A stretch of DNA of 64,000 bases, from assembly GCA_039029735.1 (NCBI GenBank), contig JBCCFL010000028.1:14577-78576 (forward strand), in the 5' to 3' direction. The notes beneath the pieces are model-generated. The model saw only the letters and a program-made list of their open reading frames with translations. It had not been told where the DNA came from and searched no databases. Below, one piece after another: positions 52,933 through 62,321 of the stretch (within the stretch, counting starts at the first letter, position 1; the number at the start of each line of letters is the position of its first letter). This stretch comes from CADEDH01 sp039029735. GTDB taxonomy: Bacteria; Actinomycetota; Acidimicrobiia; Acidimicrobiales; SZUA-35. Made by a program: the position numbers and the translations under genes.

Positions 52933-54930
52933 GTGATCGACGGCGACGTTCCGGCGTCCGAACGCAGAGACCGGGTTCGAGCGGCGGTGCGGGTACAGGA
53001 CCCGCCCCTGAGCGGATCGCGGTTCATACCTCGCACGCTCCACCGGTTGTTCTGGGTGGTGCTGTCGCTGAGTGCGATGGTGTTGGCGATCGAGTGGACG
53101 TCGAGCCGGATCCTGGTGATGGTGCTGGTGGCGGTGGCGGCCTTCACCATCTGGATGCTCGGGCGCAGCTTGCGGGCGGCGACGGCCGAGGCCTTCACGG
53201 GGCTGGTGATCGGCACCGCCGTGGCCATCACCGTGCTCGGCGTTGCCCTGCTTGCCGTCTACGTGGTGATGTTCGACGATCCGACGCTGCTGGCGTCGGT
53301 CACGTTCCTGAGCGGGCTCACCTTCACCCTCGTTGGGGTGGCGGCGGCCGAGGGCCTGCTGCGGCATCTGAATCGGAACAACGGGCCGCTCGCCATCGGC
53401 CTGGTGCTGGCCAGCGTCGGGTTCCTGGTGCTGGGGTGGGTGATGACCGCCGTGGAGCCGGAGTCACTGGTCGGCACCTACGCCTACCTCGGCGCCGCCA
53501 TCGGGGCCTACCTCTCGATGACGTTCGGTACCGAGCCCTGGATCGGTCGCTGCCGCGGCCGGCTCACCGGATGGCCCATGATCGGCCTCGGCATTGCCGT
53601 TGCCGTTGGCACCACCTTCTGGGCCCGTCGTGGCCCCCTGGCGGGAGCAGAAACGTGGGTGTGGGCCCTGGCGGCTGCGCTGGCGGTGTTGGTGTGGGTG
53701 ATCGTGACCGATGCCGACGGGGTGCTCGCCCTCGCCCTCATCGGCGCCGCGTTGCTGTGGGCGGTGGTGCCTCGCACCGTCGATCGGGAGCCGATCAGTC
53801 TGGAGATCGCCGGTGGGCCGCAGGATCGCATCGTGGTCGCCCTTGGCGACTCGTTCCTGTCAGGCGAGGGGGCCGACCGCTACGAGGTTGGCACCAACGT
53901 GGCCGGATCGAACACGTGCCGCCGCTCGAGCGTCACCCATGTGGACCTGCTCCAGACCACTGACACGCTCACCCCCGCGCCCACGGTGATCACCATCGCC
54001 TGCTCCGGGTCGGTGATCGACGACGTGATCGACACCAATCCCGGTCGGGCCTCCAGCAGCGGCGATCCGATCGACTGGCCCGACGTCGCGCCCGGAACCG
54101 AGCAGATGGATCAGCTCCAGTGGATCGTCGACACGGTCGGCGTGGCGCGCCTCGATGCCGTGGTGATCGGCGTCGGCGGCAACGATGCCGGCTTCTCCGA
54201 CATCGGCCGAGCCTGCGTAGGGGCGGGCGACTGCTCCGAGATCTTGGATGTGTGGCGAGTGAACCTGGCCACGGTTGCGTTCGAGTTGCAGCTCGTGCTC
54301 CAGGAGGCGGTCGCCGTGGTGGGGCCCGATGTGCCAGTGGTGGCCTCGCCCTACCCGTCGGCCCTCACCGCCGAAGGGTGCTGGTGGACGTTCTTCTCCG
54401 CCGCCGAGCACGCGGCCCTGGTGCAGTTCATCGATGAGCTGAACCTCGCCGTAGAGACGGCGGCGGCCGAGGCGGGCGTGTTGTACCTGGAGCCGATCCC
54501 GGGATCGTTCTCCGCCGGGGAGAATGATCTTCGAGTGTGCGGCGCCGGGTTCGGTGAGGCCGGCCTCAACCTCGTGGAACTGAACCCCCAGGAGGGCTCG
54601 GTTCGAGTGCTGCTCGATCCCCGGAACTGGCTGAACAACTCGTTCCACCCCAACCCCATCGGTCACGAGGCGATGGCCGAGGCCGCCGCGCCGTGGTGGG
54701 GGCAGCTCGCCGCTGGGGAACTCGCGTCGCCCGCTCCCAACACGGCGGTACCCGAACCCGACGCGCCGTGCGGCTCATCCGCAGAATGCGACGAGTTCGT
54801 CGCCGGCTGGGCGCTGCGCCAGCTCAACCAGAGTGTTCGCACGCTCACGGTGCCGGTACTGCTCATCACTGTCGGCTCCTGGCTGGCGATCGTGGGCCTG
54901 GTCCGGCGTTGGCGCTGGCGGATGGCCTGA
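52933..54930 (+). CDS. Membrane-anchored SGNH/GDSL hydrolase
   Basis: About 665 residues. Seven or eight N-terminal membrane helices (40-285) carry an outer SGNH esterase domain. The nucleophile Ser is in ALGDSFLSGEGAD near residue 307. GVGGNDAGF supplies the oxyanion Gly/Asn, and NSFHPNPIGHEAMA the Asp/His pair is near the end. A last helix lies near the C-terminus (VPVLLITVGSWLAIVGLVRR). Likely acts on cell-wall or lipid esters outside the membrane. GTG start. Convergent, four bases from the kinase gene. Confidence 0.87.
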   Translation: MIDGDVPASERRDRVRAAVRVQDPPLSGSRFIPRTLHRLFWVVLSLSAMVLAIEWTSSRILVMVLVAVAAFTIWMLGRSLRAATAEAFTGLVIGTAVAITVLGVALLAVYVVMFDDPTLLASVTFLSGLTFTLVGVAAAEGLLRHLNRNNGPLAIGLVLASVGFLVLGWVMTAVEPESLVGTYAYLGAAIGAYLSMTFGTEPWIGRCRGRLTGWPMIGLGIAVAVGTTFWARRGPLAGAETWVWALAAALAVLVWVIVTDADGVLALALIGAALLWAVVPRTVDREPISLEIAGGPQDRIVVALGDSFLSGEGADRYEVGTNVAGSNTCRRSSVTHVDLLQTTDTLTPAPTVITIACSGSVIDDVIDTNPGRASSSGDPIDWPDVAPGTEQMDQLQWIVDTVGVARLDAVVIGVGGNDAGFSDIGRACVGAGDCSEILDVWRVNLATVAFELQLVLQEAVAVVGPDVPVVASPYPSALTAEGCWWTFFSAAEHAALVQFIDELNLAVETAAAEAGVLYLEPIPGSFSAGENDLRVCGAGFGEAGLNLVELNPQEGSVRVLLDPRNWLNNSFHPNPIGHEAMAEAAAPWWGQLAAGELASPAPNTAVPEPDAPCGSSAECDEFVAGWALRQLNQSVRTLTVPVLLITVGSWLAIVGLVRRWRWRMA

Positions 54931-54934
54931 TCGG

Positions 54935-56242
54935 TCAGCCGGTGGGCTGACGGGGGAGGCGCACCTCCACCGTGGTGCCAGCGCCGACGTCGCTCTCGAT
55001 ACCGATCGTGCCACCGTGGGCCTCGACCAGGTTCCGCGAGATGGTGAGCCCGAGCCCGCTGCCGCCCGACTCGGTGCCGCGATGGAACCGATCGAAGACC
55101 TGGCCGAGGCGTTCGGGCTCGATGCCGCCGCCGGTGTCGGCAACGGTGATCACGACCGCATCGGGCGCCGTCTCGTCGTCGGATTCAGCACCGCTGGACG
55201 CGTGATCGTCAGATGCGTCGTCGCTGGATACGTGACGGGTGAGTGAGAACGCGGGGGCCACTGTCACCGTCACGCGATCACCCGGAACGCAGGCCCGGAT
55301 GGCGTTGGCCACGAGGTTCGACACCACTTCTCGGATGCGGCCCGGGTCGACATCGGCGTCGGCCCACGACGTGTCGGTGCCTGCTGGGTGCGATGCCGAC
55401 ACCACCGTCAGGTCGACACCGGCAGCGGCCGCATCGGACGAGAGCCGTTCGACGCTCTCGTGCACCAGTGTCACCACGTCGGTCGGCTCGAGGTCGATGT
55501 TGAGCACGCCGGCCTCCGCCCGACTGAGAGTGGCCAGGTCATCGAGCAACCGTTCCATCAGGGCCAGATCACCAAGCAGACGATGCAGCTCCTCCGGAGT
55601 CGGCTCGTGCACACCGTCGGCCATCGCCTCGAGTTCACCGCGCACGATCGTCAGTGGGGTGCGCAACTCGTGGCCCACGTCGGCGAGTAGGCGGCGGCGT
55701 TGCTCTTCGGCGTCTTCCAGGCGTTCGGCCATCCGGTTGAACGAACGAACCACGGGGCGCAACGGCGCCGATCGGGCCGTGGTGGCACGGGCGGTGTAGT
55801 CGCCGTCGGCCAATCGGCCTGCGGTTTGGATCAGCGAGCCGATGGGCCACCACACGCGGAACATGGTGCGTACCACCAGCGTGATCACCATGGCGATGCC
55901 GATCCACGACACCGCGGCGACGATCACGCTGGTCCAGCCCCCGACCGTTACCGCCAACACCACCCCGAGGGCCAGTGGCAGGAACAGCAGCAGGAGGAGC
56001 AGGGCCACACCCAAGCGGGCCATGCGGCGTCCGAAGCGGGCCCAGGCCGCGCCGTCGCCCTTCCCGCGCCACACCTCGGCGTCGGGCCAGCCACCTTCAC
56101 GCCCGGGCCTCCAGGCGCCCGGGCCGCCTGGAGGCCCGGGCGGCCAGCGCCGCGGCCCCCACCGCCCGCCGTCGGCCCGCCGTCGGCCGCTGGAGCCTCG
56201 CTGCGGCCCACTGCCGTGGTCGAACCAATGCTCGTGCCGCAT
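54935..56242 (-). CDS. Sensor histidine kinase with Gly/Arg/Trp-rich N-terminus
   Basis: About 435 residues. An unusual low-complexity cytoplasmic N-terminus of about 75 residues (GRWGPRRWPPGPPGGPGAWR) precedes two helices (78-100, 103-125) with almost no outer loop. HAMP (126-178), His191 in GHELRTPLT, NAIRAC (N box), DTGGGIEP and GGSGLGLTISRN follow. The ATPase domain has a Ser/Asp-rich insertion (SSDDASDDHASSGAESDD). The N-terminal composition resembles that of the small membrane protein encoded at the head of this operon. Last gene of a three-gene unit. Confidence 0.92.
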   Translation of the reverse strand: MRHEHWFDHGSGPQRGSSGRRRADGGRWGPRRWPPGPPGGPGAWRPGREGGWPDAEVWRGKGDGAAWARFGRRMARLGVALLLLLLFLPLALGVVLAVTVGGWTSVIVAAVSWIGIAMVITLVVRTMFRVWWPIGSLIQTAGRLADGDYTARATTARSAPLRPVVRSFNRMAERLEDAEEQRRRLLADVGHELRTPLTIVRGELEAMADGVHEPTPEELHRLLGDLALMERLLDDLATLSRAEAGVLNIDLEPTDVVTLVHESVERLSSDAAAAGVDLTVVSASHPAGTDTSWADADVDPGRIREVVSNLVANAIRACVPGDRVTVTVAPAFSLTRHVSSDDASDDHASSGAESDDETAPDAVVITVADTGGGIEPERLGQVFDRFHRGTESGGSGLGLTISRNLVEAHGGTIGIESDVGAGTTVEVRLPRQPTG

Positions 56243-56267
56243 CAGCTGCCCATCCCGTTGGTCCGGC

Positions 56268-56963
56268 TCATTCGTCGCGGAACCGGTAGCCGATGCCGTG
56301 CACGGTGATCACGTAGGTCGGGCGACTGGGCTCCGGTTCGAGCTTGCGTCGGATGTTCTTCACGTGGGCGTCCACCGCACGCTCGTAGGACTCGAAGCTC
56401 ACGCCGTGGACTGCGTCGAGGAGCTGCCCTCGCGTGAACACCCGGCCCGGCTGGGCCGCCATCGCCGCCAGGATCTGGAACTCGGTCGGGGTGAGATCCA
56501 CCACGTCGCCAGCGCGGGTCACCCGCATCTTCGGGCCGTCGACGATCACGTCGCCGACACGGAACACCTCGTCGTCATCGGCCGCCACCCGCCGCAACAC
56601 GGCCCGGATCCGGGCGACGAGTTCTTTGGGCCCGAACGGTTTCACCACGTAGTCGTCGGCGCCGAGTTCGAGCCCGACCACACGGTCGGTCTCGTCCGAG
56701 CGGGCGGTGAGGATCACGATCGGTACCTCGGACCGGTTCCGCAGCTCCCGGACAACGTCGAACCCGTCGATACCGGGCAGTCCGAGGTCGAGAACCACGA
56801 GATCGGGGCGGCGAGCCGAGAACTGCTCCAACGCCTCCTCGCCCGTTGATGCCTCCAGCACAGCGAAGCCAGCCTGGTCGAGGTAGTCGCGCACCACCCG
56901 GGTGATCCGGGGTTCGTCATCGACCACGAGTACGGTTTGCACGGGTTCAGTCTCCTGGAGCAT
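56268..56963 (-). CDS. OmpR-family response regulator
   Basis: About 231 residues. Receiver with Asp15-Asp16, phosphoacceptor Asp59 and Lys in DDYVVKPFG. The winged helix ends in YVITVHGIGYRFRDE. The ATG at 56963 is supported by the receiver's usual start; the longer frame is low-complexity. Probably binds TTCACA-N5-TTCACA upstream of its own operon at 57641-57657. Confidence 0.93.
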   Translation of the reverse strand: MLQETEPVQTVLVVDDEPRITRVVRDYLDQAGFAVLEASTGEEALEQFSARRPDLVVLDLGLPGIDGFDVVRELRNRSEVPIVILTARSDETDRVVGLELGADDYVVKPFGPKELVARIRAVLRRVAADDDEVFRVGDVIVDGPKMRVTRAGDVVDLTPTEFQILAAMAAQPGRVFTRGQLLDAVHGVSFESYERAVDAHVKNIRRKLEPEPSRPTYVITVHGIGYRFRDE

Positions 56964-57055
56964 CGAGACCCCGGCAACGTGGAGAGCCGGTAGGGCCCTC
57001 CACGCGCCGGGGCGGGTGGGGGAGGAGTAGACGAGCGAGAGGTTCTCGGCCGGGG

Positions 57056-57586
57056 CTAACGCCGCTCGCCGAGGTCGTCCTCGAGCTTGTTGTAGGGAGC
57101 GTCGATGTCGTCCACCTCTCGGCGGGCGTCTTCGAGGTGCTGCTCCCACTCCGGATCGTTCGACGAGGCGGGGCGGGGCGGAGTGGGTCGGAATGGTCGG
57201 CCCTTGTAGCGCCACTCGGCACCGTCATCACGATCACGGGGTGCACTCCAGGGCGGGCTGCCGGGCCGGCCTCGCTCGTGGTCGTCGGCGCCGTACCACT
57301 CGCCTCGCCGGCCTCGGCCCCGCTCGGGCGACCAGCGTTCGCCGTGGTGCCAGCCACGGTGGCGGCCCCACGGCCCTCGGCCCCGTCGCCCTCGTCGGCC
57401 CCATCCGAACATGGCGAAGCCGAAGAAGAGGAGCTTGATCACGAGGAAGAAGATGAGCACGTTGAACAAGAAGCCCAACACGCCGGCTACCGCCGATACG
57501 GCCGAGCCGGCGACCACCGTGGCGAGGAAGAAGCCGAGGCCGACCAACAACAGTGCGCCGAAGGGGGATCGCCGGGACGGGAACAT
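57056..57586 (-). CDS. Small membrane protein with Arg/Gly/Trp/His-rich tail
   Basis: About 176 residues. Two closely spaced hydrophobic segments (about 8-60) followed by a tail with WGRRGRRGRGPWGRHRGWHH and an acidic, helical C-terminus (DDIDAPYNKLEDDLGERR). No family recognised. ATG 57586 has AAGGAG seven bases upstream. First gene of the operon with the response regulator and kinase, so a modulator or sensor role for that pair is plausible. Confidence 0.75.
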   Translation of the reverse strand: MFPSRRSPFGALLLVGLGFFLATVVAGSAVSAVAGVLGFLFNVLIFFLVIKLLFFGFAMFGWGRRGRRGRGPWGRHRGWHHGERWSPERGRGRRGEWYGADDHERGRPGSPPWSAPRDRDDGAEWRYKGRPFRPTPPRPASSNDPEWEQHLEDARREVDDIDAPYNKLEDDLGERR

Positions 57587-57625
57587 GGGGTGTCTCCTTG
57601 TGGGTCGTGTGGGGGAGTGACACCC

Positions 57626-57657
57626 ACGATGCGGGGCAGTTGTGAAGAGGGTGTGAA
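57626..57657 (-). promoter_or_regulatory. Response-regulator direct repeat and -10-like box
   Basis: On the minus strand, TTCACA at 57657-57652 and 57646-57641 are separated by five bases (11-bp period). CATCGT (57631-57626) follows after nine bases. The geometry matches the box at 32859-32893. The plus-strand export operon starts 61 bp away and could share the site. Confidence 0.7.
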
Positions 57658-57704
57658 CGCGTCGCGGAGGTTTGGCGGAGACCGGGCCGGCCACGCGGTT
57701 GCAG

Positions 57705-57710
57705 TAGGCT
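57705..57710 (+). promoter_or_regulatory. -10 box TAGGCT (leaderless)
   Basis: Eight bases before the ATG at 57719. Confidence 0.55.
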
Positions 57711-57718
57711 CGCCGGCG

Positions 57719-58717
57719 ATGCGCCTCCAGCTGACCCGGGCCCTGGCGTTGTCGGCGCTGGTAGTGGCAGGGGCCGGGTGTGGCGTCGACCAGCGCCCTC
57801 ATCAGGCCGACCGAACGCCGGCCGCCGGCATCGCCCCGATTGATGTGGATCGCACCGTGGTGGCCGTCGAGCGGGGGTCGGTCACCGAGCGCGTGGTGGC
57901 CACCGGCCGGGTCGAGATCGACGACCAGGAGCCGGTCGCGGCGCCGACGCCGGGCGAGATCGTTGCCGTGTCGGCCCGGATGGGCGACACCATCGAAGCC
58001 GGCGCTGTTCTGGCCGAGATCGCTCCGGCACCGGGTGTGGTCATCGCCGCTCTCGAACTGGAGGCGGCGAGGCTCGCGGTCGACCAGGCCGCAGCCAACG
58101 ATGGGGACGCCGCCGAGCTGGCGATGTTGGCCTCCCGGCTCGAGGCGGCCGAGCGAACAGCGGCCGAGCTGGACCTGCCGCCCGAGCTCATCGGCGCTGG
58201 CGTCGATGCCGTGGTGGCCGTGGTGGCTCCGATCGACGGGATCGTGGTGGACGTACCGTCGATCGGCGAGGCCGTTGAGGCGGGAGACGTGATCGCCCGC
58301 GTCGGCGACGGCGCCGGGCTCACGGTGCTGGCTGAGATCGACGATGCGGAGGTCGACGGCGGCGCCGATCCGGCCGTGGCCGTTGGCGATGAGATCGCAC
58401 TCGTGCGCCAGAGCGGGGCGACGACCGAGGAACCAGGCCGGGTCGTGTCGATCGATCGCGGAGTGGTGCGGCTGGCGGTGGACGACGCCGGGCTGCGAGC
58501 GGGGGAGCGGGTGCGGCTGGCCCTGCCGGGGCGAGCGTGGACCGACGTGCTCGTCGTGCCGGCGGATGCGGTGCGCCGCTTCGCTGGCGACACGAGTGTG
58601 CTCACGGTCGCGGACGGTGATCTGCGCCGGGTGGCCATCGAGGTGCTGGTGGAGACCGACGGTCGGGCCGTGGTGGAGGGCGAACTCGCCGCCGGTGATC
58701 AGGTGGTGGTGCCATGA
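57719..58717 (+). CDS. Efflux periplasmic-adaptor-like (MacA/HlyD) lipoprotein
   Basis: About 332 residues. Lipoprotein signal ending VVAGAGC. Two lipoyl-like half motifs (PGEIVAVSARMGDTIEAGAV and PIDGIVVDVPSIGEAVEAGD) flank a short helical hairpin, as in membrane fusion proteins. A beta-barrel region follows, with AIEVLVETDGRAVVEGELAA at the end. It would couple the ABC export permease to the outer envelope or present the substrate. Its stop overlaps the permease start (ATGA). Divergent from the two-component operon. Confidence 0.85.
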   Translation: MRLQLTRALALSALVVAGAGCGVDQRPHQADRTPAAGIAPIDVDRTVVAVERGSVTERVVATGRVEIDDQEPVAAPTPGEIVAVSARMGDTIEAGAVLAEIAPAPGVVIAALELEAARLAVDQAAANDGDAAELAMLASRLEAAERTAAELDLPPELIGAGVDAVVAVVAPIDGIVVDVPSIGEAVEAGDVIARVGDGAGLTVLAEIDDAEVDGGADPAVAVGDEIALVRQSGATTEEPGRVVSIDRGVVRLAVDDAGLRAGERVRLALPGRAWTDVLVVPADAVRRFAGDTSVLTVADGDLRRVAIEVLVETDGRAVVEGELAAGDQVVVP

Positions 58718-61476
58718 GCGCCGTGAGTGCGTTGGTGTTCGCCGTTCGGCGGATTCTGGCTCGACCGGCGCTGTCGGCCCTGATCGTGCTGGGCGGCACG
58801 CTCGTGGTGGCGCTGCCCACCGCGATCCCGTCCTATGCGGCTGCCTCGACCGCTCGGGTGCTCGCCGACCAGGAGCTCGCCGACTCCACGGGACGGCCCC
58901 CGCTCGCCTACCTCTTCAGCTACTCCGGAGACCGCAACGGCCCCAGCACATGGAGCCAGCTGGCCTCACTCGACGCCTATCTCCAGACCGACGGCCCGCA
59001 GTCGGTCGGTGTCGACCTCACCCATCGCACCACGTCGATCTCCACCCGTCGGTTCACGGTGGTCGCACCGGCACCGGCACCGGGTGCCACCGCCGTCGCC
59101 GAGCCGATCGCCCTCACCTGGCTGGAGGATCTGGAGGCTCGGGTGGAGCTGATCGATGGTCGGCTGCCCGACGATGCGGCCGGCCCCGATGCCGTGGAGG
59201 TCGCCGTCTCGGACGTGCTGGCCGACGAGCGGGGCCTGGACGTCGGCGACTCGGTGACCCTCGCCGATCCCCAGGCTGCGAGCGCCGGCGAGGGCCGCAC
59301 GATCACCGCCACGATCACCGGCGTGTGGACCACGGGCGACCGTGGCGACCGGCGCTGGGTGTTGGCGCCCGAGATCTTCGAGCAACGGCTCCTCACCACC
59401 CGGGCGACGATCGTCGACACCCTCGATCCGGCGTTCCCGACCGTGATCGGAACCACGTACTGGTACGCCTTGCTTGACGACTCCGGTTTGACCGTCGACG
59501 CCGTCGATGGCCTGATCGCCAGCACCGGCGACGTCGAAGCCGAGGTGGCTGATCGGCTGGCGACGGCCGACGTTGCCGTGAGCCCGCGGCCCGGGCTGCT
59601 CGAATTCCGCAGCCGAGCCCGGGAGTTGCGCCAGGCCCTCGCCGCCTTCGCCGTTCCCGGCATCGTGCTCGTCGGTATCTTCCTCGGACTGATCGTCGCC
59701 CTGTCGGCCCGGGACCAGCGACGCGAGCTGGCGATGCTGCGAAGCCGTGGCACCTCACGAGGTCGGCTCATCGGCCACGTGCTGGCCGAGGGCATCGTGT
59801 TGGCCGGTACGTCGTTCGTGCTCGGGCTCGGCGCCGCCCTCGCCGTTGCCGCCAGCCTGGGGCGGGTCACGTCGTTCCTCCGCCTGGACGGCCCGGCTGC
59901 GCTCACCGTGCGGCCCGACACCACCACCTGGGCCGTTGCCGCGATCGCCGCAGTGGCAGTGGTGGTCGCCCGTGTGGTGCCTGCGATCGGGGCGTCACGG
60001 CGCACGGTGGTGGATCTCGACGGGCCCGAGGCCCCACCGTGGTGGCAGCGGGGCTCTGTCGATCTCGTACTCGCCGCTGTCGCCCTCGTGCTCGTGGTCC
60101 AGCTCGTTCGTCAGCGAAGCCCGACGAGCGAGCCGCTCGACGATCCCACCACCGTGTGGCTCCCGTCGCTTGCCGCGCTGGCGATCGGGCTGCTGTGCAC
60201 CCGGCTGCTACCCCGCTTGTTCCTCGCTGTTGCCGCGGCGTTGCGGGCCGTGCCCGGCGTGGTTCCGGTGCTGGTCGCCCGCCGGCTCGGTCGCCAACCC
60301 GAGTCGGCCCATGCGCCGCTGGTGCTTCTCGTGAGCACCGTGGTGTTGGCGGTGTTCACCACATCGCTGGCCACGAGCATGGATCGCCACCTCGCCGACC
60401 GCGAGTACCACGCCATCGGTGCCGACTGGCAGGTGTTCGAGGCGGGGGCGGCGCAGTCGCCGTTCCTGCTCGCCGCCGACGGCCGCCGTCAGGGTCGACT
60501 CGTCACCGCGCTCGATCCGAACAGCTACGAAACGCTCGACGGGATCGACGAGGCCACCCGAGTGGGTGACTACTCGGCGTTCTTCGGCTCGTCGTTCCGA
60601 GTGCTCGCCGTTGAGCCCGACGGCTTCGGGCGGGTTGCCTTCTACCGGCCGGACTACGGGGCCGATGAGTCCTTCGCCACGGCGTTGGCCCGCCTCGCGG
60701 CGACGCCCGATGGGGTGCTGGCGTCGGAGTCGGCGGGGCTCGACGTTGGCACCCGGTTGGCCGGCACGGTCGCGGTTGGAGGCGGTGTCGGCACGGATCT
60801 CCCCGTGGAGTTGGTGGTGGTGGGCACGTTCGCCGACGCCCCAACGCTCGAACCGGATCAACCGGCCGTAATCGCCCGATTGGACCACCTCTCGCAGCTG
60901 GCTGGAGCCGTGCCCCCCTACCGCCTGTGGCTACGCCAGGAACGCGGCACCACAACGGCCGAGGTCGGCGCCGCCTTGGAGGCGCAGCCGCTCGTGGTCA
61001 CCGCCACCACTCCTGCGACCGGGATCGCGGCAGAACGCCGGGCGCCGGAGCGGCAAGGGGTGTTCGGGGTGCTGACGGTGGGATTCCTCACCTCGATCGC
61101 GGTGGCGATGATCGGGTTCTTCGTCACCGCCTTCTTCGCCGCCCGGCGATCGGCACCAGAGCTCGGTGCGCTCCAGGCGATCGGTGCCTCGCCTCGGCAG
61201 GCCGCGGCCGTCGTGGTCGGCGAGCTCGCGGTGGTGGCTGGGCTCGCGGTGACCATCGGCGTGGGAGCCGGGCTCGCCCTCAGCGCCTGGATGGTGCCTG
61301 AGCTGCTGGGTGGAGGCGACGTCGAGCCGGCGGTGATCCCCGACTCCGACCTACGGGCCACGCTGGTGCTCGTCGGCGCGATCGTGGCTGCGGTCGTCGC
61401 CACGGCGGTGGCGCTGGCCCTCGCCTTGGGTCGGGTGCGGCTCTTCGAAGCCCTGCGCCTCGGAGACATCAGATGA
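58714..61476 (+). CDS. ABC transporter permease, FtsX/MacB family, two-domain
   Basis: About 920 residues. A N-terminal helix (ALSALIVLGGTLVVALPTAI) is followed by a large outer domain. The first FtsX core is near 310-420 (RDQRRELAMLRSRGTSRGRL). More helices, a second outer domain and a final FtsX core near 790-915 (ARRSAPELGALQAIGASPRQ) follow. Each core has the LRxxGxS-type coupling segment. It moves lipids, peptides or lipoproteins outward or acts mechanically, as MacB does. Overlaps both flanking genes by four bases. Confidence 0.87.
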   Translation: MSAVSALVFAVRRILARPALSALIVLGGTLVVALPTAIPSYAAASTARVLADQELADSTGRPPLAYLFSYSGDRNGPSTWSQLASLDAYLQTDGPQSVGVDLTHRTTSISTRRFTVVAPAPAPGATAVAEPIALTWLEDLEARVELIDGRLPDDAAGPDAVEVAVSDVLADERGLDVGDSVTLADPQAASAGEGRTITATITGVWTTGDRGDRRWVLAPEIFEQRLLTTRATIVDTLDPAFPTVIGTTYWYALLDDSGLTVDAVDGLIASTGDVEAEVADRLATADVAVSPRPGLLEFRSRARELRQALAAFAVPGIVLVGIFLGLIVALSARDQRRELAMLRSRGTSRGRLIGHVLAEGIVLAGTSFVLGLGAALAVAASLGRVTSFLRLDGPAALTVRPDTTTWAVAAIAAVAVVVARVVPAIGASRRTVVDLDGPEAPPWWQRGSVDLVLAAVALVLVVQLVRQRSPTSEPLDDPTTVWLPSLAALAIGLLCTRLLPRLFLAVAAALRAVPGVVPVLVARRLGRQPESAHAPLVLLVSTVVLAVFTTSLATSMDRHLADREYHAIGADWQVFEAGAAQSPFLLAADGRRQGRLVTALDPNSYETLDGIDEATRVGDYSAFFGSSFRVLAVEPDGFGRVAFYRPDYGADESFATALARLAATPDGVLASESAGLDVGTRLAGTVAVGGGVGTDLPVELVVVGTFADAPTLEPDQPAVIARLDHLSQLAGAVPPYRLWLRQERGTTTAEVGAALEAQPLVVTATTPATGIAAERRAPERQGVFGVLTVGFLTSIAVAMIGFFVTAFFAARRSAPELGALQAIGASPRQAAAVVVGELAVVAGLAVTIGVGAGLALSAWMVPELLGGGDVEPAVIPDSDLRATLVLVGAIVAAVVATAVALALALGRVRLFEALRLGDIR

Positions 61477-62321
61477 CTGGCGTTCCGGTTCGCTGTCGTC
61501 AGCTCGTGAAGATCTTCCGTTCGGGCGATGAGGTCACCCCAGCGTTGTCGGGCCTGGATCTGGACATCGAGGCGGGAGAACTCATTGGCGTGATCGGGCC
61601 GAGCGGGTGCGGCAAGACCACCCTGTTGCACGTCATCGGTGGCCTGCTCTCGCCGACGTCGGGCTCGGTGGCAATAGGGGGCCAGGAGCTGGCCGGGCTC
61701 GGAGGCCGCGGCCTCGCCGAACTGCGGCGCTCGCGGATGGGATTCGTGTGGCAAGACCCCGGTGCCTCGCTGGTCGGGTATCTGAGTGCGCGACGCAACG
61801 TGGAACTCCCCCAGACGCTGGCGGGTGCCGGGAGGCGCACTGCTCGGGCCCGGGCAACGGAGCTACTGGGCCGGCTCGACATCGGTGATCTGGCCGACCG
61901 CCTCCCGTCACAGCTGTCGGGTGGCCAGCAGATGCGGGTGGCCGTGGCCGTGGCCTTGGCCAATCAGCCCGATCTCGTGCTCGCCGACGAACCGACCGCA
62001 GCCCTCGACTCCGAGGCCGCAGCCCGGGTGTACACCCTGTTGCGCGACACGACCCGCGAGCTGGGGGCGACCACGGTGATCGTGAGCCACGATCGGGCCT
62101 TGGTCGACAACGTGGATCGTGTGGTGGAGCTGCGCGATGGCCGGGCGGCGGCCGAGCATCGCCCCGACGGGGGCGCGGCGGCCACGCTCCTCGTGGATCG
62201 CACCGGGCGGGTGCGACTGCCCGACGCCGCACTCGACCTGCTTCCGCCGGGCAGTCGGGCGGCCGCCCATCTGCACCGAGGCGGGCTCGTGCTTCGCCCC
62301 ATCGAGGAGCCCGACGAGTGA
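61473..62321 (+). CDS. ABC transporter ATP-binding protein (MacB/LolD-like) with C-terminal extension
   Basis: About 282 residues. Walker A GPSGCGKTT at 42-50, signature LSGGQQMRVAVAVAL, Walker B LVLADEPTAALD, and H-loop VSHDRALVDN. After residue 225 a tail of about 55 residues (AATLLVDRTGRVRLPDAALD) goes beyond the usual LolD length. Together with the next ATPase it may form a heterodimer for one permease. Confidence 0.9.
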   Translation: MTGVPVRCRQLVKIFRSGDEVTPALSGLDLDIEAGELIGVIGPSGCGKTTLLHVIGGLLSPTSGSVAIGGQELAGLGGRGLAELRRSRMGFVWQDPGASLVGYLSARRNVELPQTLAGAGRRTARARATELLGRLDIGDLADRLPSQLSGGQQMRVAVAVALANQPDLVLADEPTAALDSEAAARVYTLLRDTTRELGATTVIVSHDRALVDNVDRVVELRDGRAAAEHRPDGGAAATLLVDRTGRVRLPDAALDLLPPGSRAAAHLHRGGLVLRPIEEPDE

